Shown here one piece after another: positions 38,528 to 48,523 of a stretch of DNA of 64,000 nt. The notes under the pieces are model-generated. The model had not been told where the DNA came from and ran no database searches. It saw only the letters and a program-made list of their open reading frames with translations. Position numbers and translations under genes: made by a program. The stretch spans positions 86,432 to 150,431 of the forward strand of contig CAWKPE010000031.1 of NCBI GenBank assembly GCA_963851385.1, written 5' to 3'. The first letter of the stretch is position 1, and each line of letters starts with the position of its first letter. This stretch comes from CAWEFA01 sp963851385. Lineage in GTDB: Bacteria; Bacteroidota; Bacteroidia; Bacteroidales; DTGW01.

Positions 38528-40228
38528 TTAGTTTGCAGGTTTATATTTCTCTATAAGCTTTTGTATGTCCAATAGTTTTATTGGTTTAGCTATATAATCA
38601 TCAAAACCTTCTTTAATAACTTTATCTTTATCGGAAGAATGTGCATAGGCAGTTTGGGCAATGATTTGTAATTGTGGCTTCCACAGTTTTATTTGCTTGG
38701 CAGCATTAAAACCATCTAACAATGGCATTTTTATATCCATTAGTACCAGATTTATTTTTGAATTTGAACGGCATATTTCTATTGCTTCCTGGCCGTTATG
38801 TGCATGTATAACATTATTTTTTTCATCTGTAAAAACTTCTTTAAGGAATAAAAAATTAGTTTCTTCATCTTCAGCGATTAAAATTGTAAAGTCAACAACT
38901 TTATTAGCTATTAATGACTCCTCCTTTTTTGCACTTTCAATTAGCGGTTTCTCAATTAATATTTGTTGTTCTATTGTAAAATAAAAATTACTGCCTTTTC
39001 CAAATTCAGATTCAAGCCATATTTTGCCACCCAGCAGTTCAACCAGGTATTTAGAAATTGCCAAACCCAGACCATTACCACCATAGTTCCTTACAGTTGT
39101 TACTTCAACTTGTCGAAATCGTTCAAATATTTTATCATGATATTCTGGAGAAATACCAATACCGGTATCTTCAACGCAAAATTTTACACAATCATTTATT
39201 ATTTGAAAGCTAATTTTTACATATCCGGTATTTGTAAACTTAATAGCATTACTTATTAAATTATTAAGAATTTGCCAAAGCTTAGAATAGTCAGTATTAA
39301 CAATAATACTTTTATCATCAAGTTGATTCCCGGTTAGTATTTTAATGCGTTTTTCTTTTGCTTTAGGTTCGAAAAACATAACTAACTGGTTTATCAGTAA
39401 GTCTAGGTCAACAGGTTCTATTATTAACTCTACTTGTCCGGTTTCTAACTTTGAAATATCAAGAATATCATTTACTATATTCATTAACCTGTTCGAACAT
39501 TCGTTAATAATACTAATATATCTAATCCGTTTTTCGTCAGATAACTCATCTTTTCTAAGTAATTGAGAAAATCCTATAATGCCATTCATTGGAGTTCTGA
39601 TTTCATGACTCATATTGGCCAGAAATGCAGATTTCAATTGGTCCGATTTCAAAGCTTTTTCTTTTTCAATCCGGTACAATTTCTTTATGTAAATCATAAT
39701 TATGCATGACAGTCCGACATACATAAAAACCCCCGTATATATATCTATTATGCGCGCTTTGCTGCTTGCATAATCAGCTATCAAATAAGGATATTTATAT
39801 TCAATTATAAATTGTCCTGCACTGTTGAGGAAAAAGAATGATATAAATATGATCCTGGGCAAACCGTTCCACAAGTAAATGAATAAAGAAAAAAATAAAA
39901 CTAAAAGTAAAAGTAGCGGTCCTTTTGAGCCAGAATTATAAAACCACATAGGATCAATTAATACAAAAACAAGGATAGCACTCAGCCAATTTGAAAGAGT
40001 AAATAACCTTTTAACCCTGGCAAACCAGTAAACCAATGAAAGAAGAACAGTACACAACCCTGTAAGGCATGTAATAATTGGATTTAATTGTAAAACAATA
40101 TCTATTATTAAGCCTATAACCGACATGAATATTGCACCAAGCAAAATTGCTATAAGCAACAGTTCTTCGGTTACAAAATTCTTATTTCTCCCAACAACTC
40201 TATTAAGCAAATGGCTTAATTTACTCAT
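38528..40228 (-). CDS. Hybrid sensor histidine kinase
   Basis: The 566-residue protein has about six membrane helices in residues 20-185, with no periplasmic sensor domain. A HisKA domain follows with His 208 in NMSHEIRTPMNG, then the HATPase domain (N box LWQILNNLISNAIKFTN, G1 VEDTGIGISPEYHDKIF, G2 GGNGLGLAISKYLVE). The C-terminal receiver has Asp 498 (VLMDIKMPLLDG) and conserved Lys in YIAKPIKLL. Such a kinase usually senses membrane or cytoplasmic state and relays through an Hpt protein. No Hpt or partner gene is adjacent. It diverges from aspS. Confidence 0.93.
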   Translation of the reverse strand: MSKLSHLLNRVVGRNKNFVTEELLLIAILLGAIFMSVIGLIIDIVLQLNPIITCLTGLCTVLLSLVYWFARVKRLFTLSNWLSAILVFVLIDPMWFYNSGSKGPLLLLLVLFFSLFIYLWNGLPRIIFISFFFLNSAGQFIIEYKYPYLIADYASSKARIIDIYTGVFMYVGLSCIIMIYIKKLYRIEKEKALKSDQLKSAFLANMSHEIRTPMNGIIGFSQLLRKDELSDEKRIRYISIINECSNRLMNIVNDILDISKLETGQVELIIEPVDLDLLINQLVMFFEPKAKEKRIKILTGNQLDDKSIIVNTDYSKLWQILNNLISNAIKFTNTGYVKISFQIINDCVKFCVEDTGIGISPEYHDKIFERFRQVEVTTVRNYGGNGLGLAISKYLVELLGGKIWLESEFGKGSNFYFTIEQQILIEKPLIESAKKEESLIANKVVDFTILIAEDEETNFLFLKEVFTDEKNNVIHAHNGQEAIEICRSNSKINLVLMDIKMPLLDGFNAAKQIKLWKPQLQIIAQTAYAHSSDKDKVIKEGFDDYIAKPIKLLDIQKLIEKYKPAN

Positions 40229-40428
40229 TTATCAAACTTCTTTATCTCATATATAAATTTAGTATAATTGGATTTAAATTCCACGGATTTTAATGTTTGA
40301 TAAAAAGAAATTAATTGAATTATACAAAACTGTTCATAAAATGAATTTCGGATTTTCTTCTTACTTTCGCATGAATTTTGAATACTCTCAAAAATATGGA
40401 TTTATTAGTGTCAATAATCAGTTAAAAG

Positions 40429-42535
40429 ATGTATAGAAATCATACCTGCGGGGAATTAACAATAAAAGATGTTGGAAAGCAGTAATACTTTGTGGTTGGG
40501 TACAACGTTCACGCGACCTTGGCGGAATGACTTTTATTGATTTGCGTGACCGGTATGGTATTACTCAATTGGTATTTAATATGGAAACCAACCAGGCACT
40601 ATGTCTTGAAGCAAGGAAACTTGGACGTGAATTTGTTATTCAGGCTGAAGGTAAAGTAATTGAAAGAAGCAGCAAAAATCCAAAAATGCTAACCGGAGAT
40701 ATTGAGATTAATGTTGAAAAATTAGTCCGGCTTAAATGATGCAGAAACTCCACCTTTCACTATTGAAGATGAATCTGACGGCGGAGATGAGTTACGTATG
40801 AAATACCGCTATCTCGATTTGCGCCGAAATCCTTTAAAGGAAAATATAATACTGCGGCATCGTATGGCTCAGGAAACCCGTAAATATCTCGATTCACAAA
40901 ATTTCATTGAAATTGAAACTCCGGTTCTTATTAAATCTACTCCTGAAGGTGCCCGGGACTTTGTTGTTCCCTCACGGATGAACCAGGGACAATTTTATGC
41001 ATTGCCGCAATCACCGCAAACATTCAAACAACTATTGATGGTTGCGGGATACGACCGTTATTTTCAAATCGTGAAATGTTTCCGCGATGAAGATCTGCGT
41101 GCTGACCGCCAGCCAGAGTTTACACAAATTGACTGTGAAATGTCATTTGTTGATCGCGATGATATTCTTGAAACATTTGAAGGTCTTACTAAACATCTTT
41201 TCAAATTTGTAAAAAATATTGAATTTCACTGAACCATTTCCAAAAATGTCTTTCATGAAGCGATGACTTCATATGGTTGCGATAAGCCCGATTTACGTTT
41301 TGGGATGAAGTTTGTTGATATTACTTCAAAAGTTAAAGGCAAAGGTTTCGGTGTATTCGATAATGCTGAATATATTGGTGGTATTTGCTGCTGAAGGATG
41401 TTCGGAATATTCCCGTAAAGAACTCGATGCTCTAATAGATTTTGTAAAGCGTCCGCAAGTTGGTGCCAGCGGTTTGATCTATGTGAAATGTAATCCTGAT
41501 GGTACTTTCAAATCAAGTATAGATAAATTCTATACTCCTGACGATTTAGATTCATTGGCCAAATATTTTGGTGCAAATCCAGGAGATTTGATTCTCATAC
41601 TTGCAGGTTACAAAACAAAAACTTTAAAAGCATTATCTGAATTACGTCTCGAAATGGGTAACCGTCTTAACCTACGTGATCCTAATAAATTTGTACCACT
41701 TTGGGTAATTGATTTTCCATTGCTTGAATGGGATGAAGAAAACAAACACTGGTCTGCTATGCACCATCCCTTTACTTCTCCAGTGGATGAAGACATTCAA
41801 TACTTTTCGATAACAGATCCCGGAAAAATTCGTGCGAAAGCTTACGATCTTGTAATTAATGGAGTAGAAATTGGTGGAGGTTCGATTCGAATTCATAATA
41901 AAGGATTACAGGAGAAAATGTTTAAAACCCTTGGTTTTACTCCTGAACAAGCGGAATACCAATTTGGATTTTTAATGAATGCCTTTCGTTATGGTGCCCC
42001 ACCACACGGTGGTATTGCATTTGGATTTGATCGTCTTTGTGCAATGTTTGCCGGACTCGACAGCATCCGTGATGTTATTGCCTTTCCAAAAAATAATGCA
42101 GGCCGAGATGTCATGATAGATTCACCTGCAATAATCAGCAAGGAACAATTAGATGAATTGAACAATATTATTGCAAAAAAAATATTTTTTGTTGTCCAAG
42201 ATAAAGAAATAAATAATAGTATTCGAAAATTTTTAAGTTTTACAGCTGAGGGTAACGATAATGATTACAGTGTTTACCAAGAAAATGCCACGCTTAGCAT
42301 TTTCAAAAATTTTTCATTGATATCTATCAAAGAAGATACCCCACCTTCAATGATTGCTGATATATTAAAGTCATATCCACTAGTAGAGAAGATTGTGTGT
42401 TTTGAAAAATGTGTAATTGATAAATTAAGTGGTTTTAAAAATGTTGAATTAGTGGAAAAGAAAGATGATCTTTCCATTTTAATTAACCTGATTCAAATAA
42501 TTGAACAAACTTATCAATTAATTAAAATTAATTGA
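40429..42535 (+). CDS. aspS: Aspartyl-tRNA synthetase, frameshifted, with C-terminal extension
   Basis: Class II synthetase. MYRNHTCGELTIKDV opens it; GWVQRSRDLGGMTFIDLRDR, RYLDLRRNP, KCFRDEDLRADRQPEFTQID, GEIGGGS-like VEIGGGSIRI and GIAFGFDRL follow. The frame breaks five times: near 40475-40483 (one base missing), 40734-40736 (extra), 41224-41226 (extra), near 41254 (missing) and near 41389 (extra). Corrected, it is about 701 residues. The usual end falls near SKEQLDELN; beyond it about 115 residues stay open with no recognised domain. The breaks look like sequence errors in an essential gene. The tail may be a real extension or a second gene fused by an error in the A run at 42174-42182. 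Confidence 0.93.
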
Positions 42536-42540
42536 TAAGT

Positions 42541-42805
42541 TTATTAACTTTTCAAGCGTGCCTAATCCCGTTAGGGATAACATATTGGTAGAAAAAAAAT
42601 ACAGAAGCATTTAAGTTCCGTTAGGAACGACATAATATTCAAACCAATTTAATAATATATCATGCCTACGGCATTTAATATTCTATTAATAGTTACTTCT
42701 ACCAATATATAGTCCCTGACGGGACTTAAAAGTGTTATTTTGCATAATATTAAATGATCCTATTTAAACAACAAATCTAACAAACATTAAAACTCCGTTA
42801 GGAAC
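42541..42805. repeat. REP-like palindrome cluster
   Basis: Five short hairpins lie between aspS and the transposase gene: ATCCC-GTTA-GGGAT (42565-42578), GTTCC-GTTA-GGAAC (42615-42628), ATGCC-TAC-GGCAT (42662-42674), AGTCCC-TGAC-GGGACT (42711-42726) and a degenerate TCC-GTTA-GGA (42794-42803). A 12-bp inverted repeat (ATATTGGTAGAA at 42582-42593, complement at 42697-42708) nests inside the first and fourth hairpins. The layout resembles a bacterial REP/BIME element. Confidence 0.75.
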
Positions 42806-42819
42806 AAAATAAAATAAAT

Positions 42820-43281
42820 ATGGCAAATACTTATACACAAATTCATATTCAGATAATATTTACAGTTCAAAACAGAGAATGTTTGATTCAGGATAAATGG
42901 AAAACTGAATTGTATAAATATATCGCTGGAATAATAAATGCAAATGGGCATAAACTTATTGTCATAAATGGAATGCCTGATCATATACATATTTTACTTG
43001 GTCTACGACCTTCGCAATCACTTTCCGAATTACTGCAAGATATTAAAGGTGATTCATCAAAATGGATAAATAATAAGCGATTCATGAAAGGTAGATTTTC
43101 ATGGCAGGAAGGGTTTGGAGCCTTTTCTTATGGTAAATCCCAATTATCAGATGTAATAAAATATATTAATACCCAGGAAGAACATCATAAAAAAAGATCT
43201 TTCATCGAAGAATATAGGTATTTATTACGTTTGTTTGATGTCGAATACGATGAAAGATATATTTTCAAACCCATTGAATGA
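42820..43281 (+). CDS. IS200/IS605-type Y1 (HUH) transposase, REP-associated
   Basis: The 153-residue protein is a single-strand transposase of the TnpA/Y1 family. The HUH metal pair is H55-I-H57 (PDHIHILL), and Y115 with Q119 in YINTQ fits the catalytic tyrosine and third metal ligand. LSELLQDIKGDSSKWIN is also typical. There is no tnpB partner and no classical IS boundary. The upstream 265 bases hold REP-like palindromes, the last ending 15 bases before the ATG. This makes it a candidate REP-associated (RAYT-like) domesticated transposase. It is intact, so recent activity or selection is plausible. Confidence 0.88.
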   Translation: MANTYTQIHIQIIFTVQNRECLIQDKWKTELYKYIAGIINANGHKLIVINGMPDHIHILLGLRPSQSLSELLQDIKGDSSKWINNKRFMKGRFSWQEGFGAFSYGKSQLSDVIKYINTQEEHHKKRSFIEEYRYLLRLFDVEYDERYIFKPIE

Positions 43282-43314
43282 TGCCTCATTCCTAAAGCAT
43301 TTGAACTATGATTT

Positions 43315-44175
43315 TTATCTGTTCACATAAACCATTGCTGAACTGATTGCTGATACCTGGAAATATCCAATTGCATAATCATTTAGATCGTTCACATTAA
43401 AAATATTTCCAATTAACGGAACCTGTATGTCTACTTCCCCATTATCATTTGAATATTTTTGCTGATAAAGAATATTCCAGAAATCATAATTGCTTTTACT
43501 CAAAGCATACAGATTAATTTTTACAGAGAAATATCCCTGTCCGTAACCCTGATCTGCAAGCCTGCTGATAGCTTTGCCGTCGAATGAAAAATCATTAAAG
43601 ATTGTATTCCATTCATTTTGTTGTTGCCATGTATTGTTCCAATAATAAGATACTATTTGCATATAGTAGTTAGCCGTATCTTTAGGATCGTGCCATTTTA
43701 TATATACCATATATCTATACGCATTCGGATATGTGGGAGAATGATCACTATAATTTCTTTCATAATAAATTGAATCAATTTTTGGAACATTTAGCATTGT
43801 TTCAGGTTTTGACTTATAGTGTTTGCCATCCTTTGTTAAAATATCAACAACATAATTTCTGCCAATTATACCTTTAATATGATCCGGATTTGAATAATAT
43901 ATACCTTTAGTTTTTTCTTTCAGGGTGTCCGAAATTCCGTAATTATCTGATATTACTACAATAGCTCCTGTTTCATAATCAATTACTGCATTATTATAAA
44001 CATAACAATATTTTGTAGTATTGGACAATTTGACAGTATAGAATGTGTCTTCATTTGTAATTATTCCTTCAACAACTAATCGCTGATCTTTTAATGGTAA
44101 ATCCAAATCAATAGTCTTGGTGCAAGAAATAGCAATTGATAAAATAAAAATAGATGTAAAACTCAATATCTTCAT
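43315..44175 (-). CDS. DUF4249 family lipoprotein
   Basis: The 286-residue protein begins with a lipobox signal (LSIAISCTKTIDLDLP; Cys 18 is the probable lipidated residue), then LKDQRLVVEGIITNED, DYETGAIVVISDN, KHYKSKPETML and a C-terminal IGYFQVSAIS segment. This is the DUF4249 family, which accompanies TonB-dependent receptors in Bacteroidota and probably sits at the cell surface as a partner. It starts 9 bases after the receptor's stop and closes the sigma/FecR/receptor unit. The ligand is unknown. Confidence 0.88.
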   Translation of the reverse strand: MKILSFTSIFILSIAISCTKTIDLDLPLKDQRLVVEGIITNEDTFYTVKLSNTTKYCYVYNNAVIDYETGAIVVISDNYGISDTLKEKTKGIYYSNPDHIKGIIGRNYVVDILTKDGKHYKSKPETMLNVPKIDSIYYERNYSDHSPTYPNAYRYMVYIKWHDPKDTANYYMQIVSYYWNNTWQQQNEWNTIFNDFSFDGKAISRLADQGYGQGYFSVKINLYALSKSNYDFWNILYQQKYSNDNGEVDIQVPLIGNIFNVNDLNDYAIGYFQVSAISSAMVYVNR

Positions 44176-44184
44176 TTGGATATT

Positions 44185-46827
44185 TTAAAATTTAAAACTA
44201 TATGTCAAAGATGGAACTATATCGTAGAACCACATTTTAGTTGCCTGTGTATTTCTAGAATTATTCATAGTGCTGATATAAATAACATAATCATTTTCCC
44301 GGGAATAAACGTTGTAGGCAGATAAAGTCCAGCAACCCTGCCATTTTCTGCCAGGCTTTTGTTTGTTATATAATACAGCTCCCAAATCTAACCTGTTATA
44401 TGAAGGATAACGATCCTGATTTTTTCCCGAATAATATGGCATCAGGCTATTAAAATAAAAAAATTGTCCTGAAGGAAGAGTGATTGGTCTACCCGTCTGA
44501 TAGAAAAAGCTGGCTGTCAATGTCAGTCTGTTATTTGCTTTAAATTCACCTGCCAGGGTAAATTTATCGGGAATATCATAATCAGCGGGATAATAATTAC
44601 CAAAATTGATTTTATCTTCAAGAAATTTGCTGTCAATTTTTAATTCAGTTTTACTTTTTGTATAACTGATTATTCCGGTAAATCTACCTTCCGTTTTGTT
44701 AAATGCGAATTCAACACCATAGGCTCTGCTGGAACCTTGTAACAATCCGGCATCCAAGGTTTCATTCAGCAATATTTGAGTGCCTGGTTTGACCTCAATA
44801 ACATTCTCCAGAAATTTATAATAAGATTCTACAGACAAACTAATTGCTTTTGCGGGCCATTGAAATGACCAGCCTGCAGAATATTGTTGTCCTGTTAGCG
44901 GCTTTATGTAATAATCACTAGGTTTCCACATATCAGAAGGCAAAGGATCAAATGTTTTTGAAACCAATTGGACATTCTGGGCCATTTTGTTATATGAGAT
45001 TACAACTGTCTGGTTGTCTGTGATATTATATTTTAATGAAATACGCGGCTCAATATGATTATATGTACTTACTATTTTATTTTTTCCATAATGCAATGTA
45101 TCAGTAATATTTAATGGATTTTTAGGTTCATTTGTCTGGTAAATAAAAACATCTGTTGGTCCCAAAAAATTATAGGTTGATAATCTTAATCCCGCCTGAA
45201 CTTCAAGCGAACTAGTAATTTTAATGTTGTCGCTAATAAAAATGGCACCTTCAAAAGAATGTTGCGTCGGCAAATTAATTTTTTTTATATAAGATGTATC
45301 ATTATTTTCAGGTATTAAATCTCCTGGATGAAAAACATAATTTATCACCTGGAATCCAAAATCAAATTTATGCCTGAGCAGGGAATAGCTAAAAGCATTT
45401 TTAATTTCATAATGTTCCAATCCCAGATGATCCATATATGGCAAAGTATCGTTTTGCTGGTTAACCCGCATGTTATATTTACTAAAAATAACTGAAGTGT
45501 TGGAAAACAATTGGTCATTAAAAATATGATTAAACCGTAAAGTCCCGCTAATGTTGCCGTAATTGACATTACTATTATTTACTGTTCCAATGTTTTGATC
45601 GATAAAGTCGTTCCCGATATAACACGAAAGGTAAACACGGTTGTTTTCATTAATAATATAATTTACTTTGGAATTTAAATCATAAAAATAGGGTCTGACA
45701 TTCTTTGCATTTTCGTTATTCACAAATTTAAGGTAAGGTTCAAACAGAGATCGGCGGGCAGCGATAATAAAAGATGATTTGTCTGTTAAAATGGGACCTT
45801 CAACTGTAAGACCGCATGAAATTAAACCAACCCTTCCATTTATATGGTATGATTTCATGTCCCCCTCTTTCTGTGTTACGTCCATGACAGATGATATACG
45901 ACCACCATATTGGGCAGGTATTCCTCCTTTGTAAAATTTGACGTCTTTAATAATATCAGGATTAAAAGTTGAATAAAACCCGTAAAGATGATTTGAATTA
46001 TAAACAATAGCTTCATCCAGCAGCATCAGGTTTTGATCCCACGAACCACCCCTGACCTGCAAATCGCCTCCTGCTTCGGCCATACTCACAACACCAGGCA
46101 ACATCAGTATATTTTTTAATAAATCTGCTTCACCAAATAAGGATGGCAATTCTTTTACAGTTTTTATTTCAATTCTCGATACACCCTCCTGAAAGTCTTT
46201 TAAAACATTTTTTTTAGTTCTTATAACAACTTCATTAAGCTCATGAATAATAGGTTTAAGCTGAAAGTCTATTCTTATGTTATCAACCAGAGCCGTATCC
46301 TTTATTTGCGTCTCATAACCGATGCATGAAATTTGAAATGTATATCTGCCTTCTGGAATAGTTATTGAATAAAACCCATAATTATTAGTTATACTTCCAG
46401 TTTTGAATTCGTTTACATATATCACAGCGCCGATAAGGCTTTCACTGCTTGCTGAATCTTTTATAATACCCGAAATAGTATGCCTGTTTTTTTTTTCATT
46501 CGATGGATTTATATAATTTTTCTTTAAAATAATTACCCTTGATTGCACCATATACTGAATTCCACAATCTTTAAATGCAGTATTCAGAATTTCATTCAGC
46601 AACATTTCTCCTTTTGGAAGTTTTATTTCCTTTTGCAATGGAATTTCAGAAGGTTCGTATGAAAAAAGTATGTTATAATTTTTTGTCAATTCATTAAGCA
46701 AACTTTGTATAGTCCAGTTTTCAACATTTATTTTAACAGCTTTTTTTAATAAGTCGTCATTATTTTGGGCAAAACAAAGTAATGGCGACACAAAAAAAAG
46801 AATGTAAGCTAATTTAAGTCTTTTCAT
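44185..46827 (-). CDS. TonB-dependent receptor with STN signalling domain
   Basis: The 880-residue outer-membrane receptor has a signal peptide, then an STN (secretin/TonB N-terminal) domain at about 30-100 (VENWTIQSLLNELTKNYNIL). A carboxypeptidase-regulatory-like domain follows (about 115-195, ISGIIKDSASSESLIGAVIYVNEF). The plug includes LLKNILMLPGVVSMAEAGGDLQVRGGSWDQN, and a long beta-barrel ends in ...YDIVPSLTYSFKF with a terminal Phe. The STN domain predicts direct signalling to the FecR-type anti-sigma protein coded just upstream, whose stop overlaps this start by 4 bases. Probable transport of an unknown substrate. The DUF4249 lipoprotein follows. Confidence 0.95.
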   Translation of the reverse strand: MKRLKLAYILFFVSPLLCFAQNNDDLLKKAVKINVENWTIQSLLNELTKNYNILFSYEPSEIPLQKEIKLPKGEMLLNEILNTAFKDCGIQYMVQSRVIILKKNYINPSNEKKNRHTISGIIKDSASSESLIGAVIYVNEFKTGSITNNYGFYSITIPEGRYTFQISCIGYETQIKDTALVDNIRIDFQLKPIIHELNEVVIRTKKNVLKDFQEGVSRIEIKTVKELPSLFGEADLLKNILMLPGVVSMAEAGGDLQVRGGSWDQNLMLLDEAIVYNSNHLYGFYSTFNPDIIKDVKFYKGGIPAQYGGRISSVMDVTQKEGDMKSYHINGRVGLISCGLTVEGPILTDKSSFIIAARRSLFEPYLKFVNNENAKNVRPYFYDLNSKVNYIINENNRVYLSCYIGNDFIDQNIGTVNNSNVNYGNISGTLRFNHIFNDQLFSNTSVIFSKYNMRVNQQNDTLPYMDHLGLEHYEIKNAFSYSLLRHKFDFGFQVINYVFHPGDLIPENNDTSYIKKINLPTQHSFEGAIFISDNIKITSSLEVQAGLRLSTYNFLGPTDVFIYQTNEPKNPLNITDTLHYGKNKIVSTYNHIEPRISLKYNITDNQTVVISYNKMAQNVQLVSKTFDPLPSDMWKPSDYYIKPLTGQQYSAGWSFQWPAKAISLSVESYYKFLENVIEVKPGTQILLNETLDAGLLQGSSRAYGVEFAFNKTEGRFTGIISYTKSKTELKIDSKFLEDKINFGNYYPADYDIPDKFTLAGEFKANNRLTLTASFFYQTGRPITLPSGQFFYFNSLMPYYSGKNQDRYPSYNRLDLGAVLYNKQKPGRKWQGCWTLSAYNVYSRENDYVIYISTMNNSRNTQATKMWFYDIVPSLTYSFKF

Positions 46828-47822
46828 CGCTGATTAATTCCAGAAGTTTTCAATATTATTTTGTCTGCAGATTTATCAATTTTTATATCCATTGTTAACT
46901 CTAAAATTTTCAGTACTTCCTCCAGGGGCAGGTTGTCAAACGATACAGTGATAATTCGGTTTTGCAAGGCTGGGTCAACTTCTATATTAATGGAATAATA
47001 GTCTGAAAGAACTTTTGCTGCTTCTCGCAATAGCTGATTGTTAAATTGTAATATGCCAGTTTTCCAAGCCAGAAAGTTTTCATTTTTATATTTAGATTTA
47101 ATAATTTGTTGAGTTTTTATATCAAAAGTACCCCGATCACCTTTCCCGAGTTGGATTAATTTGGTTTTGTTTTTCTCAAAACCGAAAACAACTTTGCCAG
47201 TCAAAACGGATACAGTTACTCGTGAAGAATCTTTTGTTTTTATATTGAAAGAAGTACCCAACACTTTTATTAATGTTCCCGAGGCATGAACAATAAAAGG
47301 ATGTCTTGAATCTTTTGCAACTTTAAAGAAAGCTTCTCCTTCCAAGTTTATTTCTCTTGTTTTACTTTTAAATTTTTCAGGAAAATAAATTTTCGAATAA
47401 TGGTTCAAATAAACTGTGGTACCATCTGACAAGCATATTTCTTTTTTGACAGTGCTTAAAGTTTCTGCCATTTGAATTGTTGGCTTATTAAAATAAACTT
47501 TATTTATAAAAAACCCCAAACCAATTATGACAATCACCACTGCTGCTATTTTAAGTACTAGCATGAAATCAATTCTCAGGGATATCTGCTTTTGCTTATA
47601 ACCTTTAATTCCAGTTCCTAGTTGAATTTTCTTCCATGCATTTTCAAAATCAGGATTGATAATCTCAGGAACCTTGTCAGAAGTATCCCATATTTTTTTT
47701 AGCTTGTTAAATAATTTGAGATTTTCAATTGAAGCATTTTTCCAATCTTCAATTTCTATTTTTTCAGAATCATTGCAATCATTCCCGAAATATTTAATTA
47801 TCTGATGCAATTCCATTGACAT
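46824..47822 (-). CDS. FecR-family anti-sigma regulator
   Basis: The 332-residue protein has a cytoplasmic N-terminus (about 1-85), one membrane helix at about 86-106 (MLVLKIAAVVIVIIGLGFFI), the periplasmic FecR domain (LSDGTTVYLNHYSKIYFPEKF, EGEAFFKVAKDSRHPFIVHA, LGTSFNIK, VLTGKVVFGF) and a C-terminal DUF4974-like domain (ITVSFDNLPLEEVLKILELTMDIKI). It should hold the ECF sigma factor inactive until the receptor's STN domain signals. It overlaps the receptor by 4 bases and starts 11 bases past the beta-barrel gene. Confidence 0.93.
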   Translation of the reverse strand: MSMELHQIIKYFGNDCNDSEKIEIEDWKNASIENLKLFNKLKKIWDTSDKVPEIINPDFENAWKKIQLGTGIKGYKQKQISLRIDFMLVLKIAAVVIVIIGLGFFINKVYFNKPTIQMAETLSTVKKEICLSDGTTVYLNHYSKIYFPEKFKSKTREINLEGEAFFKVAKDSRHPFIVHASGTLIKVLGTSFNIKTKDSSRVTVSVLTGKVVFGFEKNKTKLIQLGKGDRGTFDIKTQQIIKSKYKNENFLAWKTGILQFNNQLLREAAKVLSDYYSINIEVDPALQNRIITVSFDNLPLEEVLKILELTMDIKIDKSADKIILKTSGINQR

Positions 47823-47833
47823 GATTTTTTAAA

Positions 47834-48406
47834 TTATTTATTAATTCGGCCTCCACCAAACTCGAGTCCAATTTGAATTCCCAAAAAATCACTAATGTTT
47901 TTACCCGTATAGTTATAAATTGCCGCTAATCTTAAATGCCACACGTTTAATCCAACTCTTGGACAAAACCCAAAATTTGTTTCAGCAGTTGGACCAATAA
48001 ATATTCCATGCATAACTGATAAATCAACAGAATGAATTGTTCTTTTATACATTCCTAACCCTAATCCAACAAATGGCCTTGCATTGTCCGTTGAAAAATA
48101 ATAATCACCAGTAATTAAAATTGGGTTTATAGTCGTTGTGCTTACATCTAAAGACTCCAGACCCATATTTATTTTTGAAGAACCTAAAAACAAACCGTCT
48201 ATTCTTAACCCGATTATAAGATTGTCATTAACACCATATCGCGGTTCAATGTATAATCCGCCACCATTGCCGGCATTATTATCCAAAGGAGCATCATAGG
48301 TAAAACCGAAATCTATTTTAAAAGGTTTAAAAACTCTTTCCTGCGAATATAAATGGATATTCGAAATAATAATTAACAGGATTATTGAAATATTTAAATT
48401 TTTCAT
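47834..48406 (-). CDS. Outer-membrane beta-barrel protein within the sigma/FecR unit
   Basis: The 190-residue protein has a signal peptide (MKNLNISIILLIIISNIHLYS) followed by barrel strands: FKIDFGFTYDAP, GGGLYIEPRYGV, LIIGLRIDGLFLG, PFVGLGLGMYKR, FGFCPRVGLNVWHLRLAAIYNY and GIQIGLEFGGGRINK. It is a small OMP_b-brl-like porin-type barrel of unknown function. Its place between the sigma factor (117-base gap) and the anti-sigma gene (11-base gap) is unusual, since sigma and fecR are normally adjacent. It may be a co-regulated sensor or an outer-membrane partner of the receptor. Confidence 0.8.
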   Translation of the reverse strand: MKNLNISIILLIIISNIHLYSQERVFKPFKIDFGFTYDAPLDNNAGNGGGLYIEPRYGVNDNLIIGLRIDGLFLGSSKINMGLESLDVSTTTINPILITGDYYFSTDNARPFVGLGLGMYKRTIHSVDLSVMHGIFIGPTAETNFGFCPRVGLNVWHLRLAAIYNYTGKNISDFLGIQIGLEFGGGRINK

Positions 48407-48523
48407 AATAAAATATTATTGTGTTTAATAATAAAACAAAATTTTGTTATGTAACCCTTAAAAGAAAAATTGATTTTTTTGAAAATTAAAGTGAATTTCC
48501 GATAACAGATTGATAGGAATACT

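Noticed and set aside
40429..42535. aspS as a true pseudogene
   Set aside because: All conserved catalytic motifs survive after removing or adding single bases, and the gene is essential; sequence error is the simpler reading.
42541..43281. Complete IS200/IS605 element with both ends and TnpB
   Set aside because: No tnpB and no clear right-end hairpin after the transposase; the palindromes look like REP units, so I call it REP-associated instead.
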